A stretch of DNA of 64,000 nt from Gambelia wislizenii (GCA_030847615.1 JAUMIR010000004.1:224129501-224193500); one strand, 5' to 3'; shown: positions 42,830 to 53,729, counted from the stretch's first letter. The notes: generated from the letters alone by a model not told the origin. Numbers and translations: made by a program.

Positions 42830-43560
42830 GTCACTTTAAGGAAACAATTAAATAGGGAGGGTTGAGAGTGATGTTTTGACTGCTGGCATTTGTGGCCTCT
42901 TGGCAGTGTTTCATATTCATTTGCTTGCGTAAGAGGTGGACTGTCTTTACTGTAGCTACTGTTGCCATGGAGAGATAGCGGGGGAGGATTCCTAGGATCC
43001 CTAAGCCTGAGAGAGATTACGTCTTAGAATTGCTCTCTGAATATAGCATGATGTGGCAGGGCAATTCAGGTGTATTGTGGCACTGGTAATGGGGAATGAC
43101 CTGTCAGCTGTCGGGTAATGTGACTGTTAAAATGCTCTCTAATTACAATAGACTACAGGGAAGAGGAATAAAGCGGGGGATAGGAGTGAGTTATGGAGAA
43201 GATTAGGTAATTATTTGTGTTGTGTCTTTTAAAAATGTCTTTTTAAACATTGTCGCATTCTCTCGTTTAATATAAAGGAGAAGTTTGCAACAGTACAAAG
43301 GAAAGGAGAATTTATGTATGATAGTTGTGTCTTGCCGTGGCTATAGATTTGGTGATCTCGCGACCAAACTTTAAATATGCAGATTTTGATCAGTATCTTT
43401 CAGCCTCGTAAGGAGGCTATCTTTTGCCAAGTGCGTCTAACCAGAGTACTGTGCTGATATGTAACTGCATGTAACCAGAAATGAATCTGTATTTATGTGG
43501 TGACTGTTAGTAAACACGGTCTAAGTGCAGGGAGTGTTGTGCCAGCCCAAGAGCTAGTCA
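42830..43560. promoter_or_regulatory. candidate conserved non-coding element
   Basis: A repeat-free stretch of about 700 bp with complex, non-degenerate sequence and no open frame. It holds homeodomain-type sites (TAATTA at 43140-43145), CATATTCATTTGCTTGCG near 42909, GTTGCCATGGAGA near 42960 and CACTTTAAGGAAACAATTAA near 42831. The texture, balanced composition with many distinct motifs and no homopolymers, resembles vertebrate developmental enhancers. Conservation cannot be tested from one sequence, so this is an inference. Confidence 0.3.
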
Positions 43561-44985
43561 CCATGGGATATATATATTTAGCATGAATGGAAGAAGTGAC
43601 AGAAATAGGCTTTGTCTGCTTTGGTAAGTTCTTTTGGCCATTAAAAAAAATGACTAAAAAAATCAGTCATTTACTCTGGTCCTCACTAGAAATCAAAGCA
43701 AGAATAGCTCTTACTAATCAGGTCTTTTGAAAGCTCTGGAATCTTTAGTTGTGAATAATTTCCCTGCCTTTGAAATTACCATCAGGTTTGAGGAATGAAT
43801 TCTTCACCTGTAATCTTTTTTTCTTCAAGTAGCCATCTAAAACAGTACAGTAATGGTTTTTACAAGAACATTGAGCACTGCTATTTGTCGAAAATTAGTT
43901 GAGAGAATTTTAAAATTTGTTTTGGCCTTTATCAGGCCTTTATTTTGGTTGTGATCTAGAAACTATATCTGGAAACTATAGTACTGTATAACTAAATGCC
44001 AAATAATAAAGAGATGAGAGAAGATGTGGAATACAAGAGGGAGCATCAGGGGGAAACACATTTGCATTCCACTTATAAGGCATTTTACTGTTAGTTAGTT
44101 AAAACCCTGTTGTTCCTGTTGGCAGCAGTTAATTGACTTTTTCTTCTGTGGTGTTGAAACTGCAGGTTAAGTGTGTAGGCTCTGAAAGTACTCTGCATGT
44201 AGAATGTTATTTGATCCTTTGCTACCAATCTTAAGAGACTATAACTGTCAATATGAATTTGTGGGAATTAAATCACTTTTTTAAATAAATGCTCATTAGT
44301 AGGACTTGATTGTACTAAAAATGTTCTGTGTAGTACTTGGTACTTACCATGTTGCTTATTGAGAAACCTTCCTGTGTTGCATTTAAAAAAGAAATACTTG
44401 AATCTACATAGTGTATATTGAATACACAAAGTGAAAATAACAAGTATTGACTTCTGAAATACCCTCATTAAAAGAGGTACTTTTTATGAGTAGAGATAAG
44501 AGCTAATGAATAAAATCCTCCAAAATAGCAGTTTAGGTACTGGTAATTCAGAGTAACAAAACACAAACAACTTCAATGTTATTTTACTTTTGGACTTGAC
44601 ACTTCAGCTATCTACCTTATGGAGTATTTTTAAAAACAGGAAATAAATGATCACAAAAATGAGCATATGTCCAGTGGCTTACAGACTCTTTGACATATTG
44701 CAATAGTGTTATGCAATACTTCATAATCTGGATAGGGTGATAAAGGAGGAAGAAATGATGGAATCTCATCGTAAGATAGGCTGAGTCTATAAACAGATAA
44801 TAGTACTTATAGCCAAAAGTATGTTGCTGCTTGTAATTGGAAGCAGCAAATTACAAGTTTTCCAAGTTTTGTCTAATAATGTTGATATAACATAATGTGT
44901 ATGTATGTGTAAGCTGGGCATTACTTTTGCAGGTACTTCTACTGACAATTTAGAAGCATGCTGTTTTTACTGGGGTGGGGTTTTG
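43561..44985. other. AT-rich DNA, no gene seen
   Basis: No repeat or exon recognised. Confidence 0.45.
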
Positions 44986-45134
44986 GTATTCTCTGAGTTG
45001 GTGAGAGGAGGAATCCATTACTATTGGGATGCTTCCATTATCACCCAGAGAAGAGGCAGGAAGGAGGAGACTAAGTCTCGCGATAGCTGGAGAGGACTGT
45101 TGACTCCTCCCCTCCAGCTCTCCATGAGGCCAGT
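44986..45134 (+). repeat. DIRS left inverted terminal repeat
   Basis: GTATTCTCTGAGTTGGTGAG through GGAATCCATTACTATTGGGA, TCACCCAGAGAAGAGGCAGG, GCTGGAGAGGACTGTTGACT to CATGAGGCCAGT. It matches the complement of 50438-50592 over its length with few differences, except at the outermost 20-25 bp, where the two ends differ as expected in DIRS. Confidence 0.9.
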
Positions 45135-45330
45135 TTTCTTTCCTGCCTTCACCCAGAGCAGAGCTTCTGTTTCTCACTCTTCAAATCTCTTCTTTCTGCC
45201 CATTACTTTCATTCCCTCTGGCAATTTTTCTTCCTCCTGACCCTGCCGCCTCCCTTCCTCCTTTTTTAAAAAAAATGTCCTTTCCTTCCTTTTTCTGCCA
45301 TCTTTACTCTCCCCCCCCCCCGACCCCAGG

Positions 45331-47292
45331 ATGGCCCGAGCGGATGGCAGAAGAAAATAGCAGCAGGCTCTCAAGAAGGCTGTGCGGGTCCGCTTCTCCA
45401 GCGAACCCCTGGCAAAGGCCAAAAAAGCCGCCTCCACCTCTGGAATCTCTCCAGCAGGTGCAGGAGGGTGAGAGGCCACAGACCAGAACTTCCCCGCCGC
45501 CAAAGCCTCTTCTGCAGGTATGGCAGGAGCACGGAGGATCGAGTGGAACAGGGCAGCACCAGGGAGTGACCAGGATGGTCTTGACCAGGAAAGTAATTGT
45601 GGGGCCCAGCTGATCAAGGGAAGCCAAATGGGGGGAATTTCCCTAGCCCATCCCAGATCATCTACTATGTTGCACTCCACTGTGTTGCAGTTGGCCGTCT
45701 TGACAGAGACTCTCTGCAACGTGGTAGCTCATGGACGCGGAGGAGGCAAGCACCTCACACCATTTTCAGCCTCAAAGGGGGAGGAGGTGGAAAAAGCCGA
45801 CTACGTGGTTGATGCAACTAGCGCCCACCATCTTGAACCCCCCCCACCAGAGCCTTTACTAGAGGCCACAGAGGTCATGGAGGAGACCCTTTTCCCCATA
45901 CCCACCACAAATTTAAGAGACAGAGCCTCACTTTTATTGCTGCCACTACCTTGGCCATCCCAGACCCGTGGAGACCAGGAGAACACCCCCTCCCCCTACT
46001 GCCAGGTGGCTGAGACAACAACGGGGACATAGGCACAGGTGGTACAGCTCTTAGAAGCAAGCCCCCCACACACACTAGTCAAGGGAACTTTTCTGTAACG
46101 GCCACTAGAGGGAACCAAGGGGACCTCAGCACCACCACCACTCAGACCAGGCAGGCCAGAAGAAAGGCCATTCCCTCCACCCACTCCTTGGCTGAGTCTT
46201 GAGTGTGAAGTGGAGGAGGAACCTCTTCCCCAGGATGTGTCTGGCTTTGAACAGGGGAATGAGGATGCCACCTATGAAAAGGAAGAAGGCGAATGGTCCG
46301 ACACAGAGACCAATCGCTGTGAGCAGTATGATAGGCTTTTTCATTTAGAGGACTTTGGCCCCTTACTGGCCAAAGTAGCGTCCACATTGGGCCTGACCTC
46401 AAGACCAGAGCCCCATGTTCTCCATGGGCAAGCTGGTGCAAAACTGAGTGAAAGGGGAGCCTCAGTCTTGAGAACCCCCAAGGTAGAAGCAAAGGAAGTG
46501 CCCTTTCCATCAATTTTCAAGGACATTGTTAGGGCAGAGTGGGAGAAACCACTGCAAGGAAAGTGGGGATCTCTGCTGGCACAGAAATATCACAATCCAC
46601 TCAAACTGGTCCTTGACACTCTGAAGGTTCCCACAGTGGACCCTCCAGTGGCCTCCCTCGTTTCTGGCTCGCTGGCGTCCAGGGAAGGCAAAGGCTTCCT
46701 CAGGGACGCTGAGGAGAAAAGATCCGAGGGAGCCTTAAAAAAGACCCATGAGGCCGCAACTCTAGCCACAAGAGGTTCAGCAATGGGATCCCTGTTCTCC
46801 AGAGCAGTACACTTGAGGACATTCTTTGAGGAAAGGAACTTGATCTCTGTGCCTTTCACAGATCCCTGTTCAAGGTGTATAAGATGCTGCAGTTTGTGGC
46901 GGATGCCACACAAGATGCCATTGTCTTTTCAGCCCGTTCTATAGGGGCCGCAACCGTAGCAAGATGTTCCACATGGTTAAAGCACTGGGGTGTGGATGTG
47001 CCCTCTAGGGCCAACCTCTCTGCCATACCTTTCAAGGGGTCAAGATTATTCAGGGAGGAGGCCCTGAAGGATATTTTGGTAGAAACGAAAGACAAAAAAC
47101 CAGGCCATGACTACTTTGTTCAGAAAAGGGTATGGGAGGGGTACTAAAAAGTCCTTTCAACTGACCCCCCCCCCTTTCAGGTCATCTAGGGGATTTGGAA
47201 GGCAAAGGGATTTTCATCTCTTGTCCTACATGGGCAAGAGCCTCCTTTCCTCCCAGACAGTCCACCCCCTCATAGGGAAAAGCAGGTCATAG
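45331..47292 (+). pseudogene. DIRS gag-like ORF remnant
   Basis: The frame opening at ATG 45331 (MARADGRRK) continues, with in-frame stops after a few codons, near 45469, at 46030 and near 46098, to 46944. It includes an acidic part (DATYEKEEGEWSDTETN near 46270) and a segment DFGPLLAKVASTLGL. Around 46860 the frame shifts to KMLQFVADATQDAIVFSARS, then GAATVARCSTWLKHWGVDVP and FREEALKDILVETKDKK, the usual conserved part of DIRS gag-like proteins. A further shift gives the basic, Phe/Arg-rich tail KSFQLTPPPFRSSRGFGRQR. The protein is presumed to be structural and RNA-binding. At least four stops and two frameshifts make it non-functional. Confidence 0.85.
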
Positions 47293-47439
47293 AGGAGGGC
47301 TCCAGCCCCAGTGGGCAGGAGCCCAACAGCTGTTCTGATGCCCAGCTAACCCCAGTAGGGGGCAGGCTGCAGCTCTTCAGGGCATCCTGGAAAGCGACCA
47401 CAACAGACAAGTGGGTCTTAACCATTGTCTCCCAGGGCT

Positions 47440-48150
47440 ATAGCCTAGAATTCAACAGGAAGCCCATAAGCCAGTTTCTACTTTCCTTAATCCTGAAAGA
47501 CCCACTAAAAAGAAGGATCCAGTCCCAAGCAGTGGACCATATTGCGTATCAGGGTGATAGAGGAGGTCTCCTCCTCTTAATGTTTCTCGGGTGTATATTC
47601 CTACTTCTTCACCATTCCAAAGAAGCGTGGAGAAGCCTGATTGATCTTGGATCTCAAGCACACCAACTCATTCATCACATATAAGTATTTTCACATGGAG
47701 ACCCTGTCCTCCATACGAGAAGCACTCCAGAAGGGAGACTTTCTGGTCTCCCTGGACCTAGCAGACACCTACATGCATGTGTTGGTGTCCAGGGATAGAT
47801 AGAAGGTTCCTACGCTTCACCTTCAGGCAGAAACCCTTCTACTTTGAGCCCTTCCCTTTGTCTGGCATCAGTCCCAAGGGTATTCACAAAGGTCCTAGTA
47901 GCATTAGTGGCATGCTTACATCTCCATGGAATACACCTGTATCCTTATCTAGGCAATATGCTTCTGTGAGCACCATCCTACCGACAGGCACACAGGGATC
48001 TACAGATCACCGTACAATGTCTCCAAGAGCACGGGTTCCTGATAAATTTCAGAAAGAGCATCCTAACCCCAACTCAGTCCATCGTTCATCTGGGGATCAA
48101 GATAGACACAGAAAAAAAGAAATGATTTTTCTTTCACAGAAAAGCTAAGA
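47440..48150 (+). pseudogene. DIRS reverse transcriptase remnant
   Basis: From 47596 the plus strand reads YSYFFTIPKKRGEA, a stop, then LILDLKHTNSFITYKYFHME, TLSSIREALQKGDFLVSLDL and ADTYMHVLV (about 47740-47790). This is the fingers/palm start including the first catalytic Asp of motif A (LDLAD-Y-H). After a stop and frameshift come RRFLRFTFRQKPFYFEPFP and, in another frame, HLYPYLGNMLL (47934-47966). The last is the catalytic box, where the usual YLDD is YLGN, so both catalytic aspartates are gone. Several further frame changes follow. Confidence 0.88.
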
Positions 48151-48379
48151 CAACCTCAGGGCAGAAGCACTCAGGGTTCTTTTGCAGTCCTCAACACCCC
48201 TCCTGACCTTTTCCAGACTCCTGGGACTCATGATATCCATGATCCAAGTGGTCGTGTGGGCCAGATTCCATGCCAGACCACTCTAGGGGTTCCTGCAACA
48301 ATACCAACAACAAATATCCCAACACAGATGTATCCTGGTTTGGGTCCTGCCCCCAGGTCAGGGCCTCTGTCTCCTGGAA

Positions 48380-48790
48380 GTCCAACCTGGCCAAGGGATC
48401 TCCCTGGGTCCAGAGACACCAGGTCATAGTGATCTCATATGCCAGCCTCCTAGGCTGGGGAGCACACTGCCTGGGGGACATGGTGCAGGGTACCTGGAAC
48501 CCTCAGGAAAGGGCACACAGTATAAACTGGCTGGATTTAAGGGCTGCTCTCCTAGCTCTGGTTCACTTTACCCCCAAAATCAGAGGGAAACATGTTCTCC
48601 TACTCACAGACAATACCACAGCCCACTCTTACATAGTCAAGCAAGGGGGAACGAGATCTCACTCCCTGCAGGAGGAGGCAAGCCTTCTGTTCCAGTGCTT
48701 GGAAGGAACGGTACCTTCACTGTCAGCCCAGTACCTGCACGTCCAACCTGCAGGCAGACTACCTGAGCAGGCACAAAGTCCTCCCAGGTG
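48380..48790 (+). pseudogene. DIRS RNase H remnant
   Basis: An open piece (48270-48791) contains VISYASLLGWGAHCLGD, INWLDLRAALLALVHF, GKHVLLLTDNTTAHSYIVKQ and GGTRSHSLQEEASLLFQ. It corresponds to the RNase H fold of DIRS pol. The first catalytic Asp is Tyr (SYAS where DAS is expected) and the catalytic Glu is Asp (LDLRA for LELRA); the central TDN Asp is kept. A frameshift near 48740 separates the last block, NLQADYLSRH at 48745-48774, with its Asp retained. Confidence 0.87.
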
Positions 48791-48799
48791 AGTGGTCCC

Positions 48800-49195
48800 T
48801 CCACCCCCAGGTATTCCACCTGTTTGAAATCAGGTTCAGCCTGATGGAGGCAGACGTGTTCGCCTCCTGGGCCAACAGGAAACTAGACAGGTACTTCATA
48901 AGGTTCCCAGAGAGGTCCAATGGCCCAAAGGTCTATTGTATCTCTCCCTCCCCCCCTTTCCACTAATTGGGAAAGCAGTCTGGAACGTGAGGGAGGAAGG
49001 AGCTCAGGCAATTCTCATAGCTCTCCACTGGCCCCAGGAAGCTGTGGTTCTGACTTCAGGGACCTGACCCAGAAAGAACCATGGATGCTCCCCCAGAGGG
49101 AGGACCTCCGGAGCCAGGGCCCTCTTCGGCACCCCAAGGTGGTTTCATCTAGCCGCTTGGAGGTTTGTACGGGAGGTACTCAGACAATGCGGGTA
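48800..49195 (+). pseudogene. DIRS pol linker / possible methyltransferase-like region
   Basis: The plus strand reads HPQVFHLFEIRFSLMEADVF, ASWANRKLDRYFIRFPERS, then, after frame changes, LGKAVWNVREEGAQAILIAL and HWPQEAVVL. It corresponds to the section between RNase H and recombinase that some authors compare with a Dam-like methylase in DIRS elements. I see no intact methylase motif, so only the position supports that name. Confidence 0.5.
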
Positions 49196-49199
49196 TGAG

Positions 49200-50235
49200 G
49201 AGACAGTAATATCCACCTTACTGTCTTCCCACAGGCAATCAACCACAAGAATTTATGAAACCACCTGGAAAGCCTTTTCCAGGTGGTGCTCTTCCAATCA
49301 CATCCAACAGTCAGAGGTGTCGGTAAAACACATCTTAGCATTCCTGCAGAGAGGTCTGAACCTAGGCCTTAGGCCAAATACCCTTAAAAGACAGGCAGCT
49401 GCCTTGTCCTCGATCCTCTTCTCCATCCAAGGGGGATCGCTGGTCTCGCGCCCCCACATGCGAAGGTTCCTGAGGGGAGCCACCATAATATCACCACCTA
49501 TTGCACATTGCTTCCCTTCCTGGAACCTCCCTTGAGTTCTGAGACAACTACCAAAAACCCCATTTTGAGCCCCTATGGAAGGTCTCCCTAAGGGTCCTCT
49601 CACTGGTATCCATCACCTCCACCAGGAGGGTATCAGAACTGGCGGCCCTTTCAGTCAGGGAGTACCTTTGCTCCTTCAATGAGGATTACGTGACTTTGAG
49701 CATGGACCCTTCTTTACCTCCAAGGTTCTTTCTACCTTCCATATCTCTCAGGAACAGATTTTGCCTTCCTTTTGTCCCAACCGCTCTCACCCTAGAGAGA
49801 AGCTATGGCACAAGCTAGACATCCACAGCCTCTTAAGATTTACATCAGAAGGATGAAGGCCTTTGGATGCTGTGACTCACTTTTTGTCTCCTTTAACCCA
49901 TCTTCCATGGGAATTAGGGCTTCTAAGCAGACTATCGCAAACTGGATCAAGGCTTGTATCATAATGGTGTATGATGACATGGCAAGACTGCCAGGTCCCA
50001 CCGGGGTGCAGGCCCATTCCACCAGGGCAGCGGCCACCTCAGCAGTTTTCTCCACCAATGCCCCAATCTCAGAAATCTGTCGGGCAGCCACGTGGTCCAC
50101 GCCCTCCTCCTTCATTCGGCACTACAAAATTGACAAATTCAGGTCAGCAGACACGATTTTTGGTAGAAGGGTCCTCCAGGAGGTGGTTAAGGACTTTGTG
50201 GTTGGGCAGTCACCCCTCCCTAGACTAAGGTTACT
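49200..50235 (+). pseudogene. DIRS tyrosine recombinase remnant
   Basis: The N-terminal core-binding part is readable as TTRIYETTWKAFSRWC (about 49240-49287), then VSVKHILAFLQRGLNLGLRP and NTLKRQAAALSSILFS. The catalytic part shows box I as TRRVSELAALSVREYL (Arg at 49627-49629). After two frameshifts near 49800 it reads YIRRMKAF, then GVQAHSTRAAATSAVFSTNA with the H-x-x-R of box II (His 50015, Arg 50024), EICRAATWSTPSSFIRHYKI and the nucleophilic Tyr at 50123-50125. The Arg, His-x-x-Arg and Tyr positions are all retained, unlike the catalytic residues of RT and RNase H. Frameshifts still prevent a full-length product. Confidence 0.9.
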
Positions 50236-50245
50236 TGGGCATGTC

Positions 50246-50345
50246 CTAATAGTAATGGATTCCTCCTCTCACCAACCCAGAGAATGCCACATTGGTTCCT
50301 TACTATGAAGGTGCATTCTTGGGTTGGTCATGAGGAGGAATCCAC
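50246..50345. repeat. DIRS internal complementary region
   Basis: The left half (about 50247-50287, TAGTAATGGATTCCTCCTCT..., ACCAACCCAGAGAATGCC) is the complement of the left terminus (44986-45030). The right half (50311-50343, GTGCATTCTTGGGTTGGTCA..., GAGGAATCC) is the complement of the right terminus (50550-50592). This joint of both element tips is the diagnostic DIRS structure thought to template completion of the circular DNA. Confidence 0.9.
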
Positions 50346-50437
50346 CCCGCCCTCAATAACTGCCCCTTTGTCTTAGGGTGGGCGTACCTACTGAATTTCT
50401 TTGTCTGTCGTCTTTACTGGGCTTTGCTAGTCAGTGT

Positions 50438-50592
50438 ACTGGCCTTGTGGAGAGCTGGAGGGAAGGAGTCAAAAGTCCTCTCCAGCTATGGCGAGACTTA
50501 GTCTCATCCTTCCTGCCTCTTCTCTGGGTGATAATGGAAGCATCCCAATAGTAATGGATTCCTTCTCTCAAACAACCCAAGAATGCACTTTC
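50438..50592 (-). repeat. DIRS right inverted terminal repeat
   Basis: ACTGGCCTTGTGGAGAGCTG through CTTCTCTGGGTGATAATGGA, ATAGTAATGGATTCCTTCTC to AAGAATGCACTTTCAC. Complement of 44986-45134, differing at the tip, as matched by the internal complementary region. Confidence 0.9.
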
Positions 50593-52497
50593 ACAGTAAG
50601 TACCCAATATGGCATTTGCTTGCATTATTTTTTTCCAGTTTGTTGCAGGCTAATAACTAGCTAGAATGGGAAATACTGTGCTGTAGTTCTGTGGAAATAG
50701 TGTTGCTTTATTTTGATCAACGAGCTTTTTGTTACCACTGTGGAATGCCTTTCTATGTATTTGCAGGCACTTTTTAAGGAATGTTTTATGTTTAAAACTG
50801 AATCTTCCAAAAGTAAAATTTTCTGCAGCCCAGATACACAATTTTCTTGCTGTAATGCTTGTTAAGGATGTGGGATTCTATAATATTATCTTTTCTTGGA
50901 ATGCATTTCTTTGTAAGTATTTTGACTGGATTTTAGCTAGGGTAATGGGAGTTATTTGGCAAATGGATCAAAATCAAGATTGTGTTACTTGACCTTAAAA
51001 TTATTTTTGGCTGCATTAGGCCGTATACAGCTGAAAGCAAAGAATGAATTGTTTGTTTGACAGCGACCTTTGACAGTGTAGGATTTCAGTAAATACTTCC
51101 TGTGGAAAGGAAGCAAAGCATGACACATCTACTGATTTAGTTCCAAAGTTCCTCTGAAGCTTAATGGATTTGTGAAGGGCCTCATCCATAGTATATTATG
51201 TGTTCTAAGTGGGTAGCACTGCAAATCTGATTGGGATTGCTTAGTGAATTGTAAGAACATCTAAGAGAACATGTAAGAATTCTAGATTGTTTTGTTGGTT
51301 TAAAACGGTTGTAGCTAGGCTAATACCTGTGAAAGATTAACACAGGGAATTTCCTTGCTAACAGCTTGGAACTAAGGAGAATCTGGGTAATTCTTCTAGC
51401 ACTGTGGGTCTCAGGCTGGACTTCTGTGTGCCACCCAAATCTTCCTTTTCCCTTTGTGCCAGTACATTTCCTGTTCTCTGTCAGTCCTTCAATCTCATGT
51501 ATCTCAGTCCTTGAAAGAAGCTAGAAATCTATAGTGCATCTCTGGTCCTTGTTTTCCAGTGTGTTTTGTAGCAATCAGAATTTGTATAAGGGCATGTTAA
51601 AATAAGTTTTTTGGACATCTTAGGGCTTACTTGAAAGCTATTTGTGGGGTTGAAGGACAATCCTTTTAGCTCCATTGGCCTTTCACATAGTACAGGAATT
51701 TGCAGGTTTGTTATGGTGCACATCCCTGAATAAAACACACATACCCACACATTGCTTGACTTTTGCCCACACTACGTCTTTAAGAACTCATTAAGATGAC
51801 ATTTCTGTGTGTGCCCACTGTTATAGTGGCCAGTACTAAGCTAGCCAAAAGAAAAGTCTGGAGAGAATCAAATGGAGATATAGCTTGCACTGTAAGACAA
51901 ACAAACCAAAAGGTATTTCTTCTATTCCCTCAAACCATGGCTGTCAAACTGATGAGTCAGTGGTACCGATTGGACAATATAGATAAAATTCCATATCTTT
52001 TCTTAGTCAAGTTATAGCACAGCCTGGGAAGAGTTGAAGAGCAAGTTACACTTTTACTTGGTATCTATTCATGTCGTCCTACATGAAGTTAAGGTGTTTG
52101 TCCAGAGTACCATGTTAACTGGAGGAAACCATTGACCTAATTTTTAGCAGTCAAGGAGCTTGCACATTGACAATGAGAGATCAGCATTATAAATGAGATG
52201 GCTCTTCCAGAGATCTCATTTTAATCTACTATGATTTTGACAAATTTGAATAATCTCTAAGCTATAACAAATGAATGGCAAGGCAAGTCTTCCTCCTCCT
52301 GGCATGAAATTTGATTGATTTTTCTGTTGCATCTGTTGTCACTTCAGATTTCAGGGTTTGTTTGTTCTTTCCCTTTTCCCATTTTTTCTTTTGCATTTTA
52401 AATTTTTTTTGGGGGGGTGATGCTGTTCCTCCTTCATGCATACTTGTTTATCAGTGCAAATTACTGTACATTTCAGGATAGCCAGACACAGATCAAT
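50593..52497. other. AT-rich DNA, no gene seen
   Basis: No repeat family recognised. A 32-codon open stretch after an AG at about 50763 has no donor site and is not accepted as an exon. Confidence 0.5.
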
Positions 52498-52505
52498 GTG
52501 GTTTG

Positions 52506-52835
52506 TACTCCAGGGACTTTTTCAGATGGGCTAACACCCCCCCGCACAGAGGTCGGGAGGAGGACAGCGCTGTCCTGCTTCCAGCGATCAATTTTGCATG
52601 ACGCTGTCCTCCTCCCGTCCTTCGTTCGTGCTTCCTCCATGCTGGGGGGACGAGAAAGGTATCACTTTTCACTGACGGAAACTTCTATCAATGAAAAGCA
52701 GCACTTTTTTCATCCCTCCAGCACGGAGGAAGGACGGGAGGAGGACAGCGTCGTGCGATATCAATCACTGGAAGGGGGACAGCACCGTCGTCCTCCCAAC
52801 CACGGGTTTTTTTTAGCCCGCCTGAAAAAGTCCTA
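52506..52835. mobile_element. 330-bp MITE with ~135-bp inverted arms
   Basis: Left arm includes GGGACTTTTTCAGATGGGCT, GGAGGACAGCGCTGTCC and ACGCTGTCCTCCTCCCGTCC. The right arm is its complement: GGACGGGAGGAGGACAGCGT through TAGCCCGCCTGAAAAAGTCC. Flanking octamers GTGGTTTG (52498-52505) and GTAGTTTG (52836-52843) match 7/8, suggesting an 8-bp, hAT-style target duplication. No coding sequence; the whole element can fold into one long hairpin. Confidence 0.75.
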
Positions 52836-52888
52836 GTAGTTTGTTTTCCTCCTTTTCCTGTTTTTCCCCCTTTCCTTTTTTGCCCAAG

Positions 52889-52942
52889 TATATATATGTG
52901 TGTGTGTGCGCACGCACACGTGCATGCGTGTACACACACACC
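52889..52942. repeat. alternating purine-pyrimidine tract (TA)(TG)(CG)(CA)
   Basis: GTATATATATGTGTGTGTGT then GCGCACGCACACGTGCATGC then GTGTACACACAC: about 54 bp of almost strict alternation, with internal dyads. Confidence 0.9.
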
Positions 52943-53342
52943 CACTACGCTTTAAACCATGAACCTTTACCATCCTAATATGAAACTACTCTCTGGTAGT
53001 CTGTGAAGACGTTGATTAAGCAACACTGTTTTTAGGCTTCACAATGAGGTGCTGAGGAATGCTTATACTTTACATAACTGAGCTGAGGAGTCTTTAAAAT
53101 TGCAGTAAAAAATAATGTGTACACATTTCTCACACCTTGCCTTCTGTTCCAGTAACTCAAGAGGATACCTAGTATCTTCCTTAAAACACTGTAGTAGCTC
53201 TGTCTCATGTTCTTTCCCTTCCGTTTCAGACATCAGTCTAAATGTTTTTGGTCTCCTGCACATCAGAAACCAGTTTGTGAAGAGGTAGATTCAGTTGAAA
53301 CACTACCTCCTCACTCCCCAGACTAGGACAGTTCGTGAAGTA

Positions 53343-53557
53343 CAGTTTTCCTTTCATATTCGCTGGGATTTGTTTCCAGGACCCCCCATGAATACCAAAA
53401 TCCACGAAGACTTAAGTCCCATTATATGCAATGGTATAGCAAAATGGTGTCCCTTATATAAGATAGCAAAATCAAGGTTTTCTCTTTGGATTATTATTTT
53501 TTTAAGAGTATTTTCAAGCCGTGAATACGTAAACCCGTGGATACGGAGGGACAACTA
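53343..53557. mobile_element. pogo/Tigger-like MITE (copy 8)
   Basis: Starts CAGTTTTCCTTTCATATTCG after TA and ends GATACGGAGGGACAACTA before TA. Interior CAGGACCCCCCATGAATACC and AAAATCCACGAAGACTTAAG are typical of the family. Confidence 0.85.
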
Positions 53558-53729
53558 TACATCAGCCCTTTTAGATCATATTGCCCCTCGTCTCCCCTCT
53601 TCACCCTTTACCATATTTTAATATTTATTACCTTTAGTTTGCCTAATACACGATTTTAAGTAATTTGCTTGAGTGTGTGATGGCTGGACAACTTCAGGTG
53701 TTCTTAGGGGAAACAGATTTTCTGGTCTC

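Larger units (their letters stand above)
44986..50592 (+). mobile_element. DIRS-type tyrosine-recombinase retrotransposon, structurally complete, decayed
   Basis: A 5.6-kb element with the full DIRS plan: inverted terminal repeats of about 150 bp, a gag-like region, reverse transcriptase, RNase H and a tyrosine recombinase in that order, and an internal complementary region just inside the right terminal repeat. All open frames are interrupted. DIRS elements integrate via a circular intermediate using the recombinase and usually make no target duplication; none is visible here. Identification rests on domain order plus the three-part terminal structure. Confidence 0.93.

Noticed and set aside
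45174..45719. 181-codon minus-strand open frame
   Set aside because: Antisense shadow of the DIRS gag start; the plus-strand frame fits the element and the minus one has no family.
50764..50860. Exon starting after TTTCTATGTATTTGCAG
   Set aside because: Open for about 32 codons but no donor site before the stop, and the flanking sequence has no other coding signal.
51796..52017. 73-codon plus-strand open frame as a small gene
   Set aside because: No splice sites, no promoter-like context and no recognisable similarity; length is within chance expectation for this much sequence.
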